From contig NZ_BSOS01000022.1 in the NCBI RefSeq assembly GCF_030160635.1, positions 1-36,933 of the forward strand: 36,933 bases of DNA, read 5' to 3'. The notes under the pieces are model-generated. The model had not been told where the DNA came from. It searched no databases and saw only the letters and a list, made by a program, of their open reading frames with translations. This document shows, in pieces, positions 16,118-24,370 of this stretch. This stretch comes from Acidocella aquatica. Lineage in GTDB: Bacteria; Pseudomonadota; Alphaproteobacteria; Acetobacterales; Acetobacteraceae. Both the position numbers and the translations under genes were made by a program. Position 1 is the stretch's first letter. Each line of letters opens with the position of its first letter.

Positions 16118-17366
16118 AGAGGGCCGCATCGATCAGATCGTCGTCTACGCCCACTTGGCGCACGGCCCGGTCCCAATGGGTCTGCTTTCATTCGAAGGCA
16201 GCAGAAAGACGCGCCAGTCGCGATTCCGCTATGCTAAATCCTGGCTCGGGCGGAAGGACAAGTTCGCCATCGATCCTGTGAATCTTACACTGAAAACCGG
16301 TTCATTTAACGGCCTGCCATACGAAGTGCCCTTGCCCTTCTACGATTCCGCACCGGATGGGTGGGGTAAGTCGATCATGCAGGCAGCGTTCCCGAGCCAG
16401 CCATTCGGAATGGGCGAGTTCCTTGCCGCCGGTGGTGAAGAGCGCACGGGAGAACTTTCCTTTGGTCCAACGCCGGACAGTGGACCGCAGCGTTGGCTGC
16501 CAGACGAACGCCCGTTGCTCGCTCTGCCGTCGGAGCAGGATACACTCCAGGAGCTGTTCAGGGCCGCGGAGGCCGTGGAAGCAGGCCAGGCCAATACTCA
16601 TCATCTGCAACGGCTTTTCCGTAACAGCGCGGATCAGGGGGGGGGCAGGCCAAAAGCAAACCTGGTGCATGACGGCCTCCTGCACATGGTGAAATTCCCG
16701 GCAGCAGGTGATCGATTTGATGACCCGAAGGTGGAGGCGACTTGCCTATCGCTCGCAGAGGCCGCAGGTATCGAGACGCCAGTGCACTTTACACAACAGG
16801 TCGGCAACCGCACTGTACTGCTGGTCCGCAGGTTCGATCGCCGCGGGAATGGTATGCGGCTTGGTTACACGAGTGCTGGGACATTGCTCGCGGCAGATCC
16901 GACGCAGTTCTATGCAGCGTTCACCTACATGGATCTCGCGCGCCGGGCCCAACTGAGCGGCATTCAGCCCTGCGGGCACGCCTTGTTTCGCCGTATGTTA
17001 TTCAACTGCTTCATCCACAACACCGATGATCATCTCCGCAATCACGGTTTCATCCGGGACGATGGCAAATGGCGCTTATCGCCCATCTTCGATCTTTCGG
17101 TTCATCAGCCTAACCGATTGGTGTTAGCGCCAGCGAAAGGCATCTCACCGGAGGCCAACCCGGCAATCGCCTTCCAGGCGCATCCGCATTTCGGCATCAG
17201 CCGTGATGAGGCCAAGCATATCTATGAGGAGATCGTCATTGGCGTGGGCAAATTGCCGAAGCTCTTGGACCAATACGACGTCACTGAACGCGACCGGGAG
17301 ACTTTGGCAAAGCTTTGGGTGTATGCGTTGAACCCGCCGGCGCTTTCTCGGAACGCGGACATTTAG
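16101..17366 (+). CDS. hipA: HipA-family serine/threonine kinase toxin
   Basis: A 421-residue protein of standard HipA length. The N-terminal subdomain includes VPMGLLSFEGSRKTRQSRF and PFYDSAPDGWGKSIMQ. A glycine-rich ATP loop reads DQGGGRPKANLVHD near residue 180, VRRFDRRG precedes the catalytic region, and the catalytic loop FIHNTDDHLRNHGF (near 305) plus SPIFDLSVHQ (near 330) carry the active-site aspartates. HipA kinases phosphorylate targets such as glutamyl-tRNA synthetase and induce growth arrest; the target here is unknown. It follows hipB in the classical order. No defect is seen, although the glycine loop is encoded by a long G-run, a place to suspect read errors. Confidence 0.9.
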   Translation: MWQISKEGRIDQIVVYAHLAHGPVPMGLLSFEGSRKTRQSRFRYAKSWLGRKDKFAIDPVNLTLKTGSFNGLPYEVPLPFYDSAPDGWGKSIMQAAFPSQPFGMGEFLAAGGEERTGELSFGPTPDSGPQRWLPDERPLLALPSEQDTLQELFRAAEAVEAGQANTHHLQRLFRNSADQGGGRPKANLVHDGLLHMVKFPAAGDRFDDPKVEATCLSLAEAAGIETPVHFTQQVGNRTVLLVRRFDRRGNGMRLGYTSAGTLLAADPTQFYAAFTYMDLARRAQLSGIQPCGHALFRRMLFNCFIHNTDDHLRNHGFIRDDGKWRLSPIFDLSVHQPNRLVLAPAKGISPEANPAIAFQAHPHFGISRDEAKHIYEEIVIGVGKLPKLLDQYDVTERDRETLAKLWVYALNPPALSRNADI

Positions 17367-17606
17367 GATCGTGGCCGTGTGGCCGGCTGTGAGGGCATGA
17401 GGCAGGGCAGGGAGGGCGCGTCCATCGCGCATCGCCTTGCGCCAATTTTATTCGGAACCAAGGCGCGCCATTATGCGATGCGGATTGGGCTTCGTGATCA
17501 TTGGCCAGCGATTACGTGAGAATCCCCACTTATGGAAAGTCAGGGTTTTTGCCAGAGCAGCAGCGTCGGCGCCATATTGAGGGCAGGGGGCCGCCGGCAG
17601 AAAAAC

Positions 17607-17915
17607 TTAGCGGTCTGCCGGAAGCCCCTCGACATCTCGGCCACCATAGAGGATGCGGTCAATGATAACGAGCGCCGGCGTGATGTGAAAGGCGATGGTG
17701 ACGCGCCGTTCAAACCCAATGATCCGCAGCCCTGGCCGCAACTCATCCCGCCTGACGCCACGTTCGGGAAAGGCGTCAAACGCTAGGCAATACGATCTGA
17801 TGCGTTCCGCATAGGCATAGGCCCGCTCCGGGCTGGCCCGGTCAGTGATGAAATCGTAGATTTGCAGAAGATTGTCCTCTGTCGGCGCCGGTTAAAATCC
17901 GCAGATATTTGCCGG
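17607..17915 (-). pseudogene. ParE/RelE-family toxin, frameshifted near its start
   Basis: The leftward frame reads EDNLLQIYDFITDRASPERA, YAYAERIRSYCLAFDAFPER, GVRRDELRPGLRIIGFERRV, TIAFHITPALVIIDRILYGG and RDVEGLPADR with stop TAA at 17607-17609. This is a complete ParE-like barrel (AxExDLxxIxxYI, LRxxPxxG, RRxxxGxRxxxxxRxVIxY, VxIxRILHGxRD). Upstream, an in-frame stop precedes it, and the expected start text LRILTGA lies one frame away; removing one base near 17883 would join them as LTGAAEDNLL. No clear ParD antitoxin is found upstream, where a large hairpin lies instead. ParE toxins poison DNA gyrase; this copy looks inactive unless the shift is a read error. Confidence 0.65.
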
Positions 17916-17934
17916 TGTTGATCTGACCCGTGTG

Positions 17935-18022
17935 GGTGGCTTGTCCAGGTAGTCCACAGGAGGGCCCCGCCTCCGCAGCGGAGCGGAGGGAGGTGCCTGT
18001 GGGCCCACCTGGGCAAGCCACC
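17935..18022. repeat. Large imperfect hairpin, about 88 bases
   Basis: GGTGGCTTGTCCAGGT (from 17935) pairs with ACCTGGGCAAGCCACC (ending 18022), and pairing continues inward through CCACAGG with CCTGTGG and then CCTCCGC with GCGGAGG, leaving a small loop. The outer arms are 26-27 nt with about three mismatches and one gap. It lies directly upstream of the ParE relic, where an antitoxin gene would be expected. It may be a palindromic mobile repeat or an RNA structure. Confidence 0.65.
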
Positions 18023-18255
18023 GAGCGAGGTGGTTGTTTGGAGCATATGCCGCCATTTGTCCGGTCAGTTGGGCAAGAACTGCGTGGCGATGATCAGCGG
18101 CCACGACGCGACGGTTCCTCAGGTTTCCAAATTCGTTGAGATTGAGCTTCTTCTTCAGCGGTGGCTGGCTGACAGGAGGCCGGCTGGCTGATGGTCCGTT
18201 TCTCAATTGATGTCATGCTAAGACCTCCAATGGTCGCGCTGCCCGCACAAAAAGT

Positions 18256-18963
18256 ATGAAATACTCATACCGTGGGCCGACCTGTCAATCGTCCAAAGCG
18301 CACTCGGCCACCCGCGTCAGACTTCCTCGAAAGGAAATCCGGGAATTCAGCGGGGCAATGTTCGACAGCACAGGCAATCTGCCACCGTTACCGGGCATTT
18401 TTCCGGGCTACGCCGCGCCGATCGTTCGCAACCAGCCCAGCGGCCGAGAGTTGATGATGGCGCGTTGGGGTATGCCGTCGCCGGTATTTGCCCTGAAAGG
18501 CCGTAATTCTGACGCTGGTGTGACGAATATTCGCAACACCGCATCGCCGCATTGGCGGCGCTGGCTTGGACCAGAGCATCGCTGTGTGGTGCCATTCACC
18601 AGCTTTTCCGAAACGAACATCTGCCGGATGGTACCAAACCCTCGGTCTGGTTCGCCTTGGACGAGACACGGCCACTGGCGTGCTTTGCCGGCATCTGGAC
18701 GCGGTGGCGTTCCGTGCGCAAGGTGAGGGAAGGGGGGGACGACCAATGATGTTTTTGGGTTTCTGACGACCGAACCCAACGCTGAAGTTGCCGCTATCCA
18801 CCCCAAAGCCATGCCCGCCATCCTGCGAACGCGCGCAGAGATTGATCATTGGATGACCGTGCCATGGTCCGAAGCCTCAACGCTTCAGCGGGCTTTGCCC
18901 GATTCCGCCCTCATAGTTGTCGCGCGGGGCTCAAAACAAGACATTGGTGGGCTCGCAATATAG
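18256..18963 (+). pseudogene. SRAP (YedK/HMCES-like) protein, two frameshifts and no catalytic N-terminus
   Basis: The first frame holds FDSTGNLPPLPGIFPGYAAP, IVRNQPSGRELMMARWGMPS and HRCVVPFTSFSE, typical of SOS-response-associated peptidase domains. At about 18614 one A is missing (frame shift to NEHLPDGTKPSVWFALDETR), and at a run of seven G (about 18730) the frame shifts again to TNDVFGFLTTEPNAEVAAIH, PKAMPAILRTRAEIDHW and VPWSEASTLQRALPDSALIV. The expected MCG or MCN start with catalytic Cys2, which crosslinks abasic DNA, is not present upstream. The gene is a relic, although both shifts sit at homopolymers. Confidence 0.8.
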
Positions 18964-19046
18964 CCATTGTCAGTTTGTCCTAAACAATCCCGGAACAACC
19001 AAGTGGGCGTTCAGGGTAGGGACGACGCCACATACAGTTGCCAGTT

Positions 19047-19083
19047 TTGACGAATAAGATTGATTTATAGGTTTAATTCGTCA
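19047..19083 (+). promoter_or_regulatory. Dyad operator upstream of the second hipBA-like operon
   Basis: TGACGAAT (19048-19055) and ATTCGTCA (19076-19083) are perfect 8-bp inverted arms separated by 20 bases in an AT-rich stretch, with TTGACG (19047-19052) resembling a -35 box. They lie 14 bases before the start of the Xre gene, the right place for antitoxin autoregulation. TAGG before ATG 19097 serves as ribosome site. Confidence 0.55.
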
Positions 19084-19096
19084 TAATAGGTGAGTT

Positions 19097-19447
19097 ATGA
19101 AAATCTACCCGCTTCTTGTTGATCAAGCCGTGACTGAAGAGATTGGTCGGCGGATCACGGCTTACCGCATCTCCCGGCAAATGACACAGGCGGCCATGGC
19201 TGCAGAGGCTGGGGTCTCAAAGAGGACGGTTGAGCGGCTTGAAGCCGGAGAGCCAACACAGCTGACGAATTTTATTAGATGCCTCAGGTCCTTAGGGCGA
19301 CTTGAAGCTCTTGAGCTGTTGCTCCCCGAGCTCCCGCCTAGTCCAATTGCAGAGCTGGAGAGGCAAGGTCTACCGCGGCAAAGGGTGCGGTCGGTCGGCA
19401 AGAAGCCGGCACGCAAAAAGGCCTGGAATTGGGGTGACCAGAAATGA
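19097..19447 (+). CDS. Xre-family antitoxin, HipB-like
   Basis: A 116-residue protein with helix-turn-helix text RRITAYRISRQMTQAAMAAE, AGVSKRTVERLEAGEPTQLT and FIRCLRSLGRLEALELLLPE, then a proline-rich linker and basic tail (SVGKKPARKKAWNWGDQK). It overlaps the kinase gene by ATGA. Its role would be to bind the HipA-like partner and the dyad just upstream. It differs strongly from the first HipB, so the two modules are separate acquisitions, not a duplication. Confidence 0.85.
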   Translation: MKIYPLLVDQAVTEEIGRRITAYRISRQMTQAAMAAEAGVSKRTVERLEAGEPTQLTNFIRCLRSLGRLEALELLLPELPPSPIAELERQGLPRQRVRSVGKKPARKKAWNWGDQK

Positions 19448-20748
19448 CAATCGCTCAGGTCAATCTATGGGGAAGCAGAATTGGCGTAGTGTCATTGCAT
19501 GCCGGGGCTTCAGCCGCGAGCTTTGAATACGACCGGGCATTCCTTGGCAGCGGTATTGAAGTCGCGCCGCTTACCATGCCGCTTGCACCGTCGATCTATT
19601 CGTTCGACACGCTCAATCCCATCACCTTCCGCAGGCTTCCCGCACTTCTCGCGGATTCGTTGCCGGATAAATTTGGCAATACCCTCATAGATGCCTGGCT
19701 GGCCGGGCAGGGGCGTGATCCAGAGAGCTTCGATGCCGTCGAACGGCTCTGTTATATTGGTCAACGCGGCATGGGGGCCTTGGAGTTCGCGCCGGTGCTC
19801 GGTCCAACAGAGCTACGATCCAAGCACATTGACGTTGATGCGCTGGTCGATCTCGCGTCAAGGGTTCTCGAACAACGCTCGAACCTGAAGGCCTCATTTT
19901 CCAGCGATGTAGCCACAGCCGCCATTCATGACATTCTGATGGTGGGCACTTCGGCCGGGGGTGCGCGCGCGAAAGCCGTTATCGCTTGGAACGAAGCCAC
20001 CAATGAGATCCGGTCAGGCCAGGTCACAGCTGGGCCCGGGTTCAGTTACTGGCTTATAAAGTTCGATGGGGTGCGGGGAAACAAAGACAAGGAACTTGCT
20101 GATCCGAAAGGCTATGGCGCTATCGAGTATGCATATTCCAATATGGCGAAAGCTGCAGGCATCAATGTCCCTGATGCCAGGCTGTTCGAAGAGGGTGGTC
20201 GCCGGCACTTCATGGTAAAACGCTTCGATCGGCTAGAAAGCGGAGACAAGCTGCACATGCAATCTTTGGGAGCCATGGCAAACCTCGACTTCAATATGCC
20301 GCGGTCGAATTCATATGAACAAGCATTCTTCACAATGCGCAAACTGGCTCTGCCAACTGCCCAGGTGGAAGAATTGTTTCGGCGCATGGCATTCAATATC
20401 ATTGCCCGAAATCAGGATGATCACGTCAAAAATATCGCCTTCTTAATGGACCGCGAGGGTCAGTGGAGCCTTTCACCGGCATTCGACATGACCTGGAACT
20501 ATAATCCTGAAGGCGGATGGACCAACCAGCACCAGATGAGCTTGAACGGCCAGAGGAGCGATTTCACGCTGGCGGATTTTGACGCCGGCGCAAAGTCAGC
20601 TTTGTTAAACAAGCGTAGAGCTCGTTCTATCGTGTCTGATGTAAGAGAAGCCGTCTCGCGTTGGCCGGAATTCGCCAAACAGGCCGACATAGAAACAAGT
20701 CGAATCAAATCGATCAACGGCTTGCTGCGCTTAAATATTCTAATTTGA
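19444..20748 (+). CDS. HipA-like kinase toxin, second type
   Basis: A 434-residue protein. VNLWGSRIGVVSLHAG begins the N-terminal subdomain; FRRLPALLADSLPDKFGN matches the HipA couple-hipA region. The ATP loop reads MVGTSAGGARAKAVIAW near residue 167, followed by YWLIKFDGV, HFMVKRFDR, the catalytic loop IIARNQDDHVKNIAFLM near 322 and SPAFDMTWN near 343. This belongs to the longer HipA branch common beside short Xre proteins. All kinase motifs seem intact. It shares an ATGA overlap with its antitoxin, so expression is coupled. Target unknown. Confidence 0.9.
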   Translation: MTIAQVNLWGSRIGVVSLHAGASAASFEYDRAFLGSGIEVAPLTMPLAPSIYSFDTLNPITFRRLPALLADSLPDKFGNTLIDAWLAGQGRDPESFDAVERLCYIGQRGMGALEFAPVLGPTELRSKHIDVDALVDLASRVLEQRSNLKASFSSDVATAAIHDILMVGTSAGGARAKAVIAWNEATNEIRSGQVTAGPGFSYWLIKFDGVRGNKDKELADPKGYGAIEYAYSNMAKAAGINVPDARLFEEGGRRHFMVKRFDRLESGDKLHMQSLGAMANLDFNMPRSNSYEQAFFTMRKLALPTAQVEELFRRMAFNIIARNQDDHVKNIAFLMDREGQWSLSPAFDMTWNYNPEGGWTNQHQMSLNGQRSDFTLADFDAGAKSALLNKRRARSIVSDVREAVSRWPEFAKQADIETSRIKSINGLLRLNILI

Positions 20749-20797
20749 TCGCCGAGAACAACGGGCCTCCGCAGATCATCTGAGAAAAGGTCGCACA

Positions 20798-21501
20798 ATG
20801 ATGTCCCGCAGGCTGGTTGCAAATCATGGCGTGTTGGGTCATGGTGATAATGCAATCGATGCCATCGCCGAGGTGTTTTGCGCGATCTGTGCCCAGCCTG
20901 TTGCAGACGATGGTGTGAATTTCGACGTTGCGGGATTACAGACGGTGATAATCAGGGACGATGGAGACTATGCCGGTGTCCGGGTGCGCACTACAGCCAT
21001 AATCGCTGGCGCGCGCGTACCAATTCAGGTTGATATCGGATTTGGAGGCGCTGTAACGCCAAATCCGATCGAGATCGACTACCCAACCTTGCTCGATAAT
21101 CCGGCCTCACGTTTGAAGGCGTATCCGGTGGAGACGGTTGTGGCGGAAAAGTTTGAAGCGCTGGTGACGCTCGGTATAGCGAATAGCCGCATGAAGGATT
21201 TCTATGATCTTTGGCTAATAGCACAGGCATTTGAGTTCCGTCTGGCTGTTCTGACTCAAGCTGTTCAGCGTACGTTTGAGCGGCGCGGAACAAAATTGCC
21301 GGTCGGACTGACAAATTCGCGGAGGCATGGTCTGCTCAGTGGCGCGCCTTCCTTGGCCGTAACCGCATGGCAGCGGCGCCACTTGCATTGGCGGTTGCGG
21401 TTGGCGATCTACATGGCTTTCTGATGCCTTTGGTTAAGGAGATCGACCATCTGAGGACTGTCACAGCCAAGAAAGGCAAAGGCAATCACTGGTCAGCATG
21501 A
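20798..21501 (+). pseudogene. AbiEii/AbiGii-type nucleotidyltransferase toxin, truncated and frameshifted
   Basis: The sequence LLGHGDNAIDAIAEVFCAIC-like text opens the gene, then VIIRDDGDYAGVRVRTTAII, PIQVDIGFGGAVTPNPIEID, YPVETVVAEKFEALVTLGIA and SRMKDFYDLWLIAQAF. These are the central and C-terminal motifs of AbiEii toxins (pyrophosphate-tRNA nucleotidyltransferases of type IV toxin-antitoxin systems). The N-terminal GGxALxxR and RxTxDxDL catalytic block is missing. Near 21312 one A is lost, and the true C-terminus continues in another frame as KFAEAWSAQWRAFLGRNRMA and ends at 21501. No AbiEi partner is nearby. Inactive relic. Confidence 0.8.
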
Positions 21502-21541
21502 CATACAGCGTGAGATTGGGGTTCTGAAGAGCCGGTTGGCC

Positions 21542-23962
21542 ATGCTTGATCGGGAAAAATCCGAAATCGCTGAGCGGTTGGCAGTCCTGGGAAAAGACCT
21601 GCGGGTTGGAATGCCGACTGCCGAACAGCCGAATAATCAACTTGCCTCAGTAACAATGGGGTCGCCAACCGCAGATAAAATTAACTTGTTCCGGACCTTA
21701 TTTCGCGGCCGGGAGGACGTGTTGCCGCGGCGGTGGGAAAACGCGAAGACGGGGAAGGCGGGCTATGCGCCGATGTGCCGGAATGAGTGGGTGCGCGGAA
21801 TTTGCGGGAAGCCGCAAGTCAAGTGCGGGGAGTGTCCGAATCAGGCATTCGTGCCTCTTTCAGATGATGTCGTTCGTGCCCATCTCTCCGGAAAGGCACA
21901 AGGTAGTTCGACCGATTTCACGGTTGGCGTCTATGCTATGCTCCCAGACGAAACATGCTGGTTTCTCGCCGCTGACTTTGATAAGAAATCCTGGACGCAA
22001 GATGTTGCGGCGTTCCGCGATACGGCGCGCGCGAAGGGCATTCCGATTGCCATCGAGCGGTCACGTTCCGGAAATGGTGCCCATGCCTGGATATTCTTTT
22101 TAGAGCCGGTGCCGGCATCCGAGGCAAGACGTTTAGGCACACTTCTGATCACGGCAACGATGGATCGTAACCCTGACATCGGTTTTGATTCCTATGATCG
22201 TTTCTTCCCAAGCCAGGATACCATGCCATCAGGTGGTTTTGGAAACCTGATTGCCCTGCCACTTCAGAGCGGGCCGCGCGAGAATGGTAATAGCGTCTTT
22301 CTCGACGACGATTTCCTACCTGTACGAGACCAGTGGATATTTTTATCGAGCATTAGACGTCTTTCCCGCAACAATTTGTTGTCGACCGTGGCTGAAGCTG
22401 CTGCCGCAGGACAGATTATCGGCGTGCGGATGCTTGCGCTTGAAGAAGACGATGAGCCCTGGGCAGCGTTGCCGTCGCGCCGCCGCAAAAAGCTAACCGT
22501 CGAAGGAACGCTCCCAAATTCGGTTGAGGTCTTATTGGGGAATCAAATCTTCGTCGATCGCTCCGCACTTCCGCCCGCATTGGTGAACTGTATCGCCCGG
22601 ATAGCCGCGTTTCAAAACCCGGAGTTCTATGCTGCCCAAGCTATGCGGCTTCCGACATTCGGCAAGCCAAGGATTATATCCTGCGCGGAACTCTTTTCAA
22701 AACATATTGCCCTTCCAAGGGGATGTCTGGATGATCTGCTGGAATTTTTTCTGGATATGGGTATAGCGGCCGAATTACGCGATGAGCGAACAGAAGGACA
22801 GCATGTAGGTGTTAATTTCCTTGGTCAACTGACGCCGGAGCAAGGGGAAGCGGCTACGAGCCTTCTTAAGAATGAGACAGGCGTGCTAGCCGCCACCACT
22901 GCATATGGCAAGACCGTTGTCGCAGCGAATATCATCCAGACGCGACGCCGAAACACGCTTGTTCTTGTTCATCGCAGGCAGCTTCTCAACCAATGGGTGG
23001 CACGTCTTCGAACATTTCTCGATATCCCTCCCGAGCAAATCGGCGTAATTTATGGGGGCAAAAAGAAGCCAACAGGCATTATAGACGTCGCGCTCATGCA
23101 GAGTTTGATTCGCAATGGTGTCGTGTCTGATGTCGTCGCGGACAATGGTCACCTGGTTGTTGATGAATGCCACCACCTTTCAGCGGTGGGCTTCGAAGCG
23201 ATCGCGCGGGCGGCAAAGGCCAAATATTTCCTCGGTCTCTCTGCTACGGTAACGCGGAAGGATGGCCATCACCCAATCATCTTCATGCAATGTGGCCCGG
23301 TTCGGCATCGCGTCGATGCAAGGAAGCAAGCAGCCGCGCGGCCTTTTGACCATAAGGTTGTCATTCGGCGGACCCAATTTCGCCTTCCCCGAGTCAGTTC
23401 TCAGGAAATGCCCGCAATTCATGCACTTTACGCAGGTTTGGCGCTGGATGCAGCGAGAAATGAACTGATTTTTGATGATATCCTTTCGGCTCTCGAAGCT
23501 GGCCGCTCCCCTGTCGTAATTACCGAGCGCAAGGAGCACCTGAATCTACTCGCAGGCCGTCTCTCGAAGTTCGCGAAGAATGTCATTGTTCTTCGTGGTG
23601 GCATGAACGTTGCGCAAAATCGCGCAGCCACCGAATCATTGGCGAGGATTCCCGCACACGAAGAGCGGATACTGGTCGCCACCGGCCGTTACCTTGGGGA
23701 GGGGTTTGATGACGCGCGGCTCGATACGCTGTTCCTGACGATGCCGATATCCTGGAGTGGGACACTTGCGCAATATGCTGGGAGGCTCCACCGCCTGCAC
23801 GCACCAAAGCGCGACGTCATCATCTATGACTACGTCGACGAAAACGAACCAATGTTGGCGAAAATGGCGAGCAAGAGGGAGGCTGGATATCGGAGCTTGG
23901 GATATCGCGCGGTGTCCCACTCAGAAATTCGCGTCAGGCCATCGGCTGAGGAGCCGGACTGA
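21542..23962 (+). CDS. TOTE-type archaeo-eukaryotic primase fused to a superfamily II helicase
   Basis: About 806 residues. A short coiled coil (MLDREKSEIAERLAVL) leads into LFRTLFRGREDVLPRRWENA and a cysteine cluster CGKPQVKCGECPNQAF. The primase domain carries WFLAADFDKKSW (acidic metal motif, near 143), ERSRSGNGAHAWIFFLEPVP (near 175) and SYDRFFPSQDTMPSGGFGNL, hallmarks of TOTE conflict-system AEP domains. The helicase follows: ATTAYGKTVVAANII (Walker A, near 453), LVVDECHHLSA (near 540) and ATGRYLGEGFDDARLD with QYAGRLHRLHAPKRD (near 745). The family is predicted to act in mobile-element conflict by processing invader nucleic acid. ATG 21542 follows AAGAG; the coiled-coil frame stays open upstream to about 21455 without a better start. 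It sits alone beside HipBA and AbiEii genes. Confidence 0.88.
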   Translation: MLDREKSEIAERLAVLGKDLRVGMPTAEQPNNQLASVTMGSPTADKINLFRTLFRGREDVLPRRWENAKTGKAGYAPMCRNEWVRGICGKPQVKCGECPNQAFVPLSDDVVRAHLSGKAQGSSTDFTVGVYAMLPDETCWFLAADFDKKSWTQDVAAFRDTARAKGIPIAIERSRSGNGAHAWIFFLEPVPASEARRLGTLLITATMDRNPDIGFDSYDRFFPSQDTMPSGGFGNLIALPLQSGPRENGNSVFLDDDFLPVRDQWIFLSSIRRLSRNNLLSTVAEAAAAGQIIGVRMLALEEDDEPWAALPSRRRKKLTVEGTLPNSVEVLLGNQIFVDRSALPPALVNCIARIAAFQNPEFYAAQAMRLPTFGKPRIISCAELFSKHIALPRGCLDDLLEFFLDMGIAAELRDERTEGQHVGVNFLGQLTPEQGEAATSLLKNETGVLAATTAYGKTVVAANIIQTRRRNTLVLVHRRQLLNQWVARLRTFLDIPPEQIGVIYGGKKKPTGIIDVALMQSLIRNGVVSDVVADNGHLVVDECHHLSAVGFEAIARAAKAKYFLGLSATVTRKDGHHPIIFMQCGPVRHRVDARKQAAARPFDHKVVIRRTQFRLPRVSSQEMPAIHALYAGLALDAARNELIFDDILSALEAGRSPVVITERKEHLNLLAGRLSKFAKNVIVLRGGMNVAQNRAATESLARIPAHEERILVATGRYLGEGFDDARLDTLFLTMPISWSGTLAQYAGRLHRLHAPKRDVIIYDYVDENEPMLAKMASKREAGYRSLGYRAVSHSEIRVRPSAEEPD

Positions 23963-24031
23963 TCGCTCCAGAAAATTTATGCGACTCGGCAGCGGCTTGG
24001 TATTCAAACGGTTCAGATAAAGGAGCCCACC

Positions 24032-24370
24032 ATGCCGCGTGATGCTGCCGCCAGTTCGCCGCCGCAGGATGCTTATGATCGGATTGACGCGCTGCTCGAA
24101 GCGGCGATGCGTTTTGTGCCGCGGGAGCGTGGCGAAGCACTGTTTCGAAAATGGATGCCCCGGAGGGATCGGGATGTTGAGGGTCTTGCCGAGGATAAGG
24201 TGATCTCGATGGCGGCGGATGCGGTGATTCTCTCAGGCGACCTCCTGCTATCACAACCGTCCGGGAGCGGCACGACGGCGTTTGACCGTCTCGCCAGAAG
24301 CCGCGCGGGCGGCGGCCGTGCGGTGGGCGGAGGCCGTATATGCCTATGTCGTGCGGCACGGTACGTTTGA
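24032..24370 (+). pseudogene. N-terminal piece of the second DUF2786 gene, out of frame with the rest
   Basis: MPRDAAASSPPQDAYDRIDA, LLEAAMRFVPRERGEALFRK and SGSGTTAFDRLARSR read as a normal helical N-terminus. After about 24295 this frame turns into glycine and arginine text and stops at 24370, while the next frame becomes protein-like (VSPEAARAAAVRWAEAVYAY). A single-base change in the GC-rich stretch near 24290-24320 would join them into one gene of about 480 codons. A ribosome site GGAG precedes ATG 24032. Confidence 0.55.

Noticed and set aside
17892-18206. Leftward 104-codon frame upstream of the ParE relic as the antitoxin
   Set aside because: It begins at TTG, crosses the large hairpin and has no ribbon-helix-helix pattern of ParD; coding evidence is too weak.
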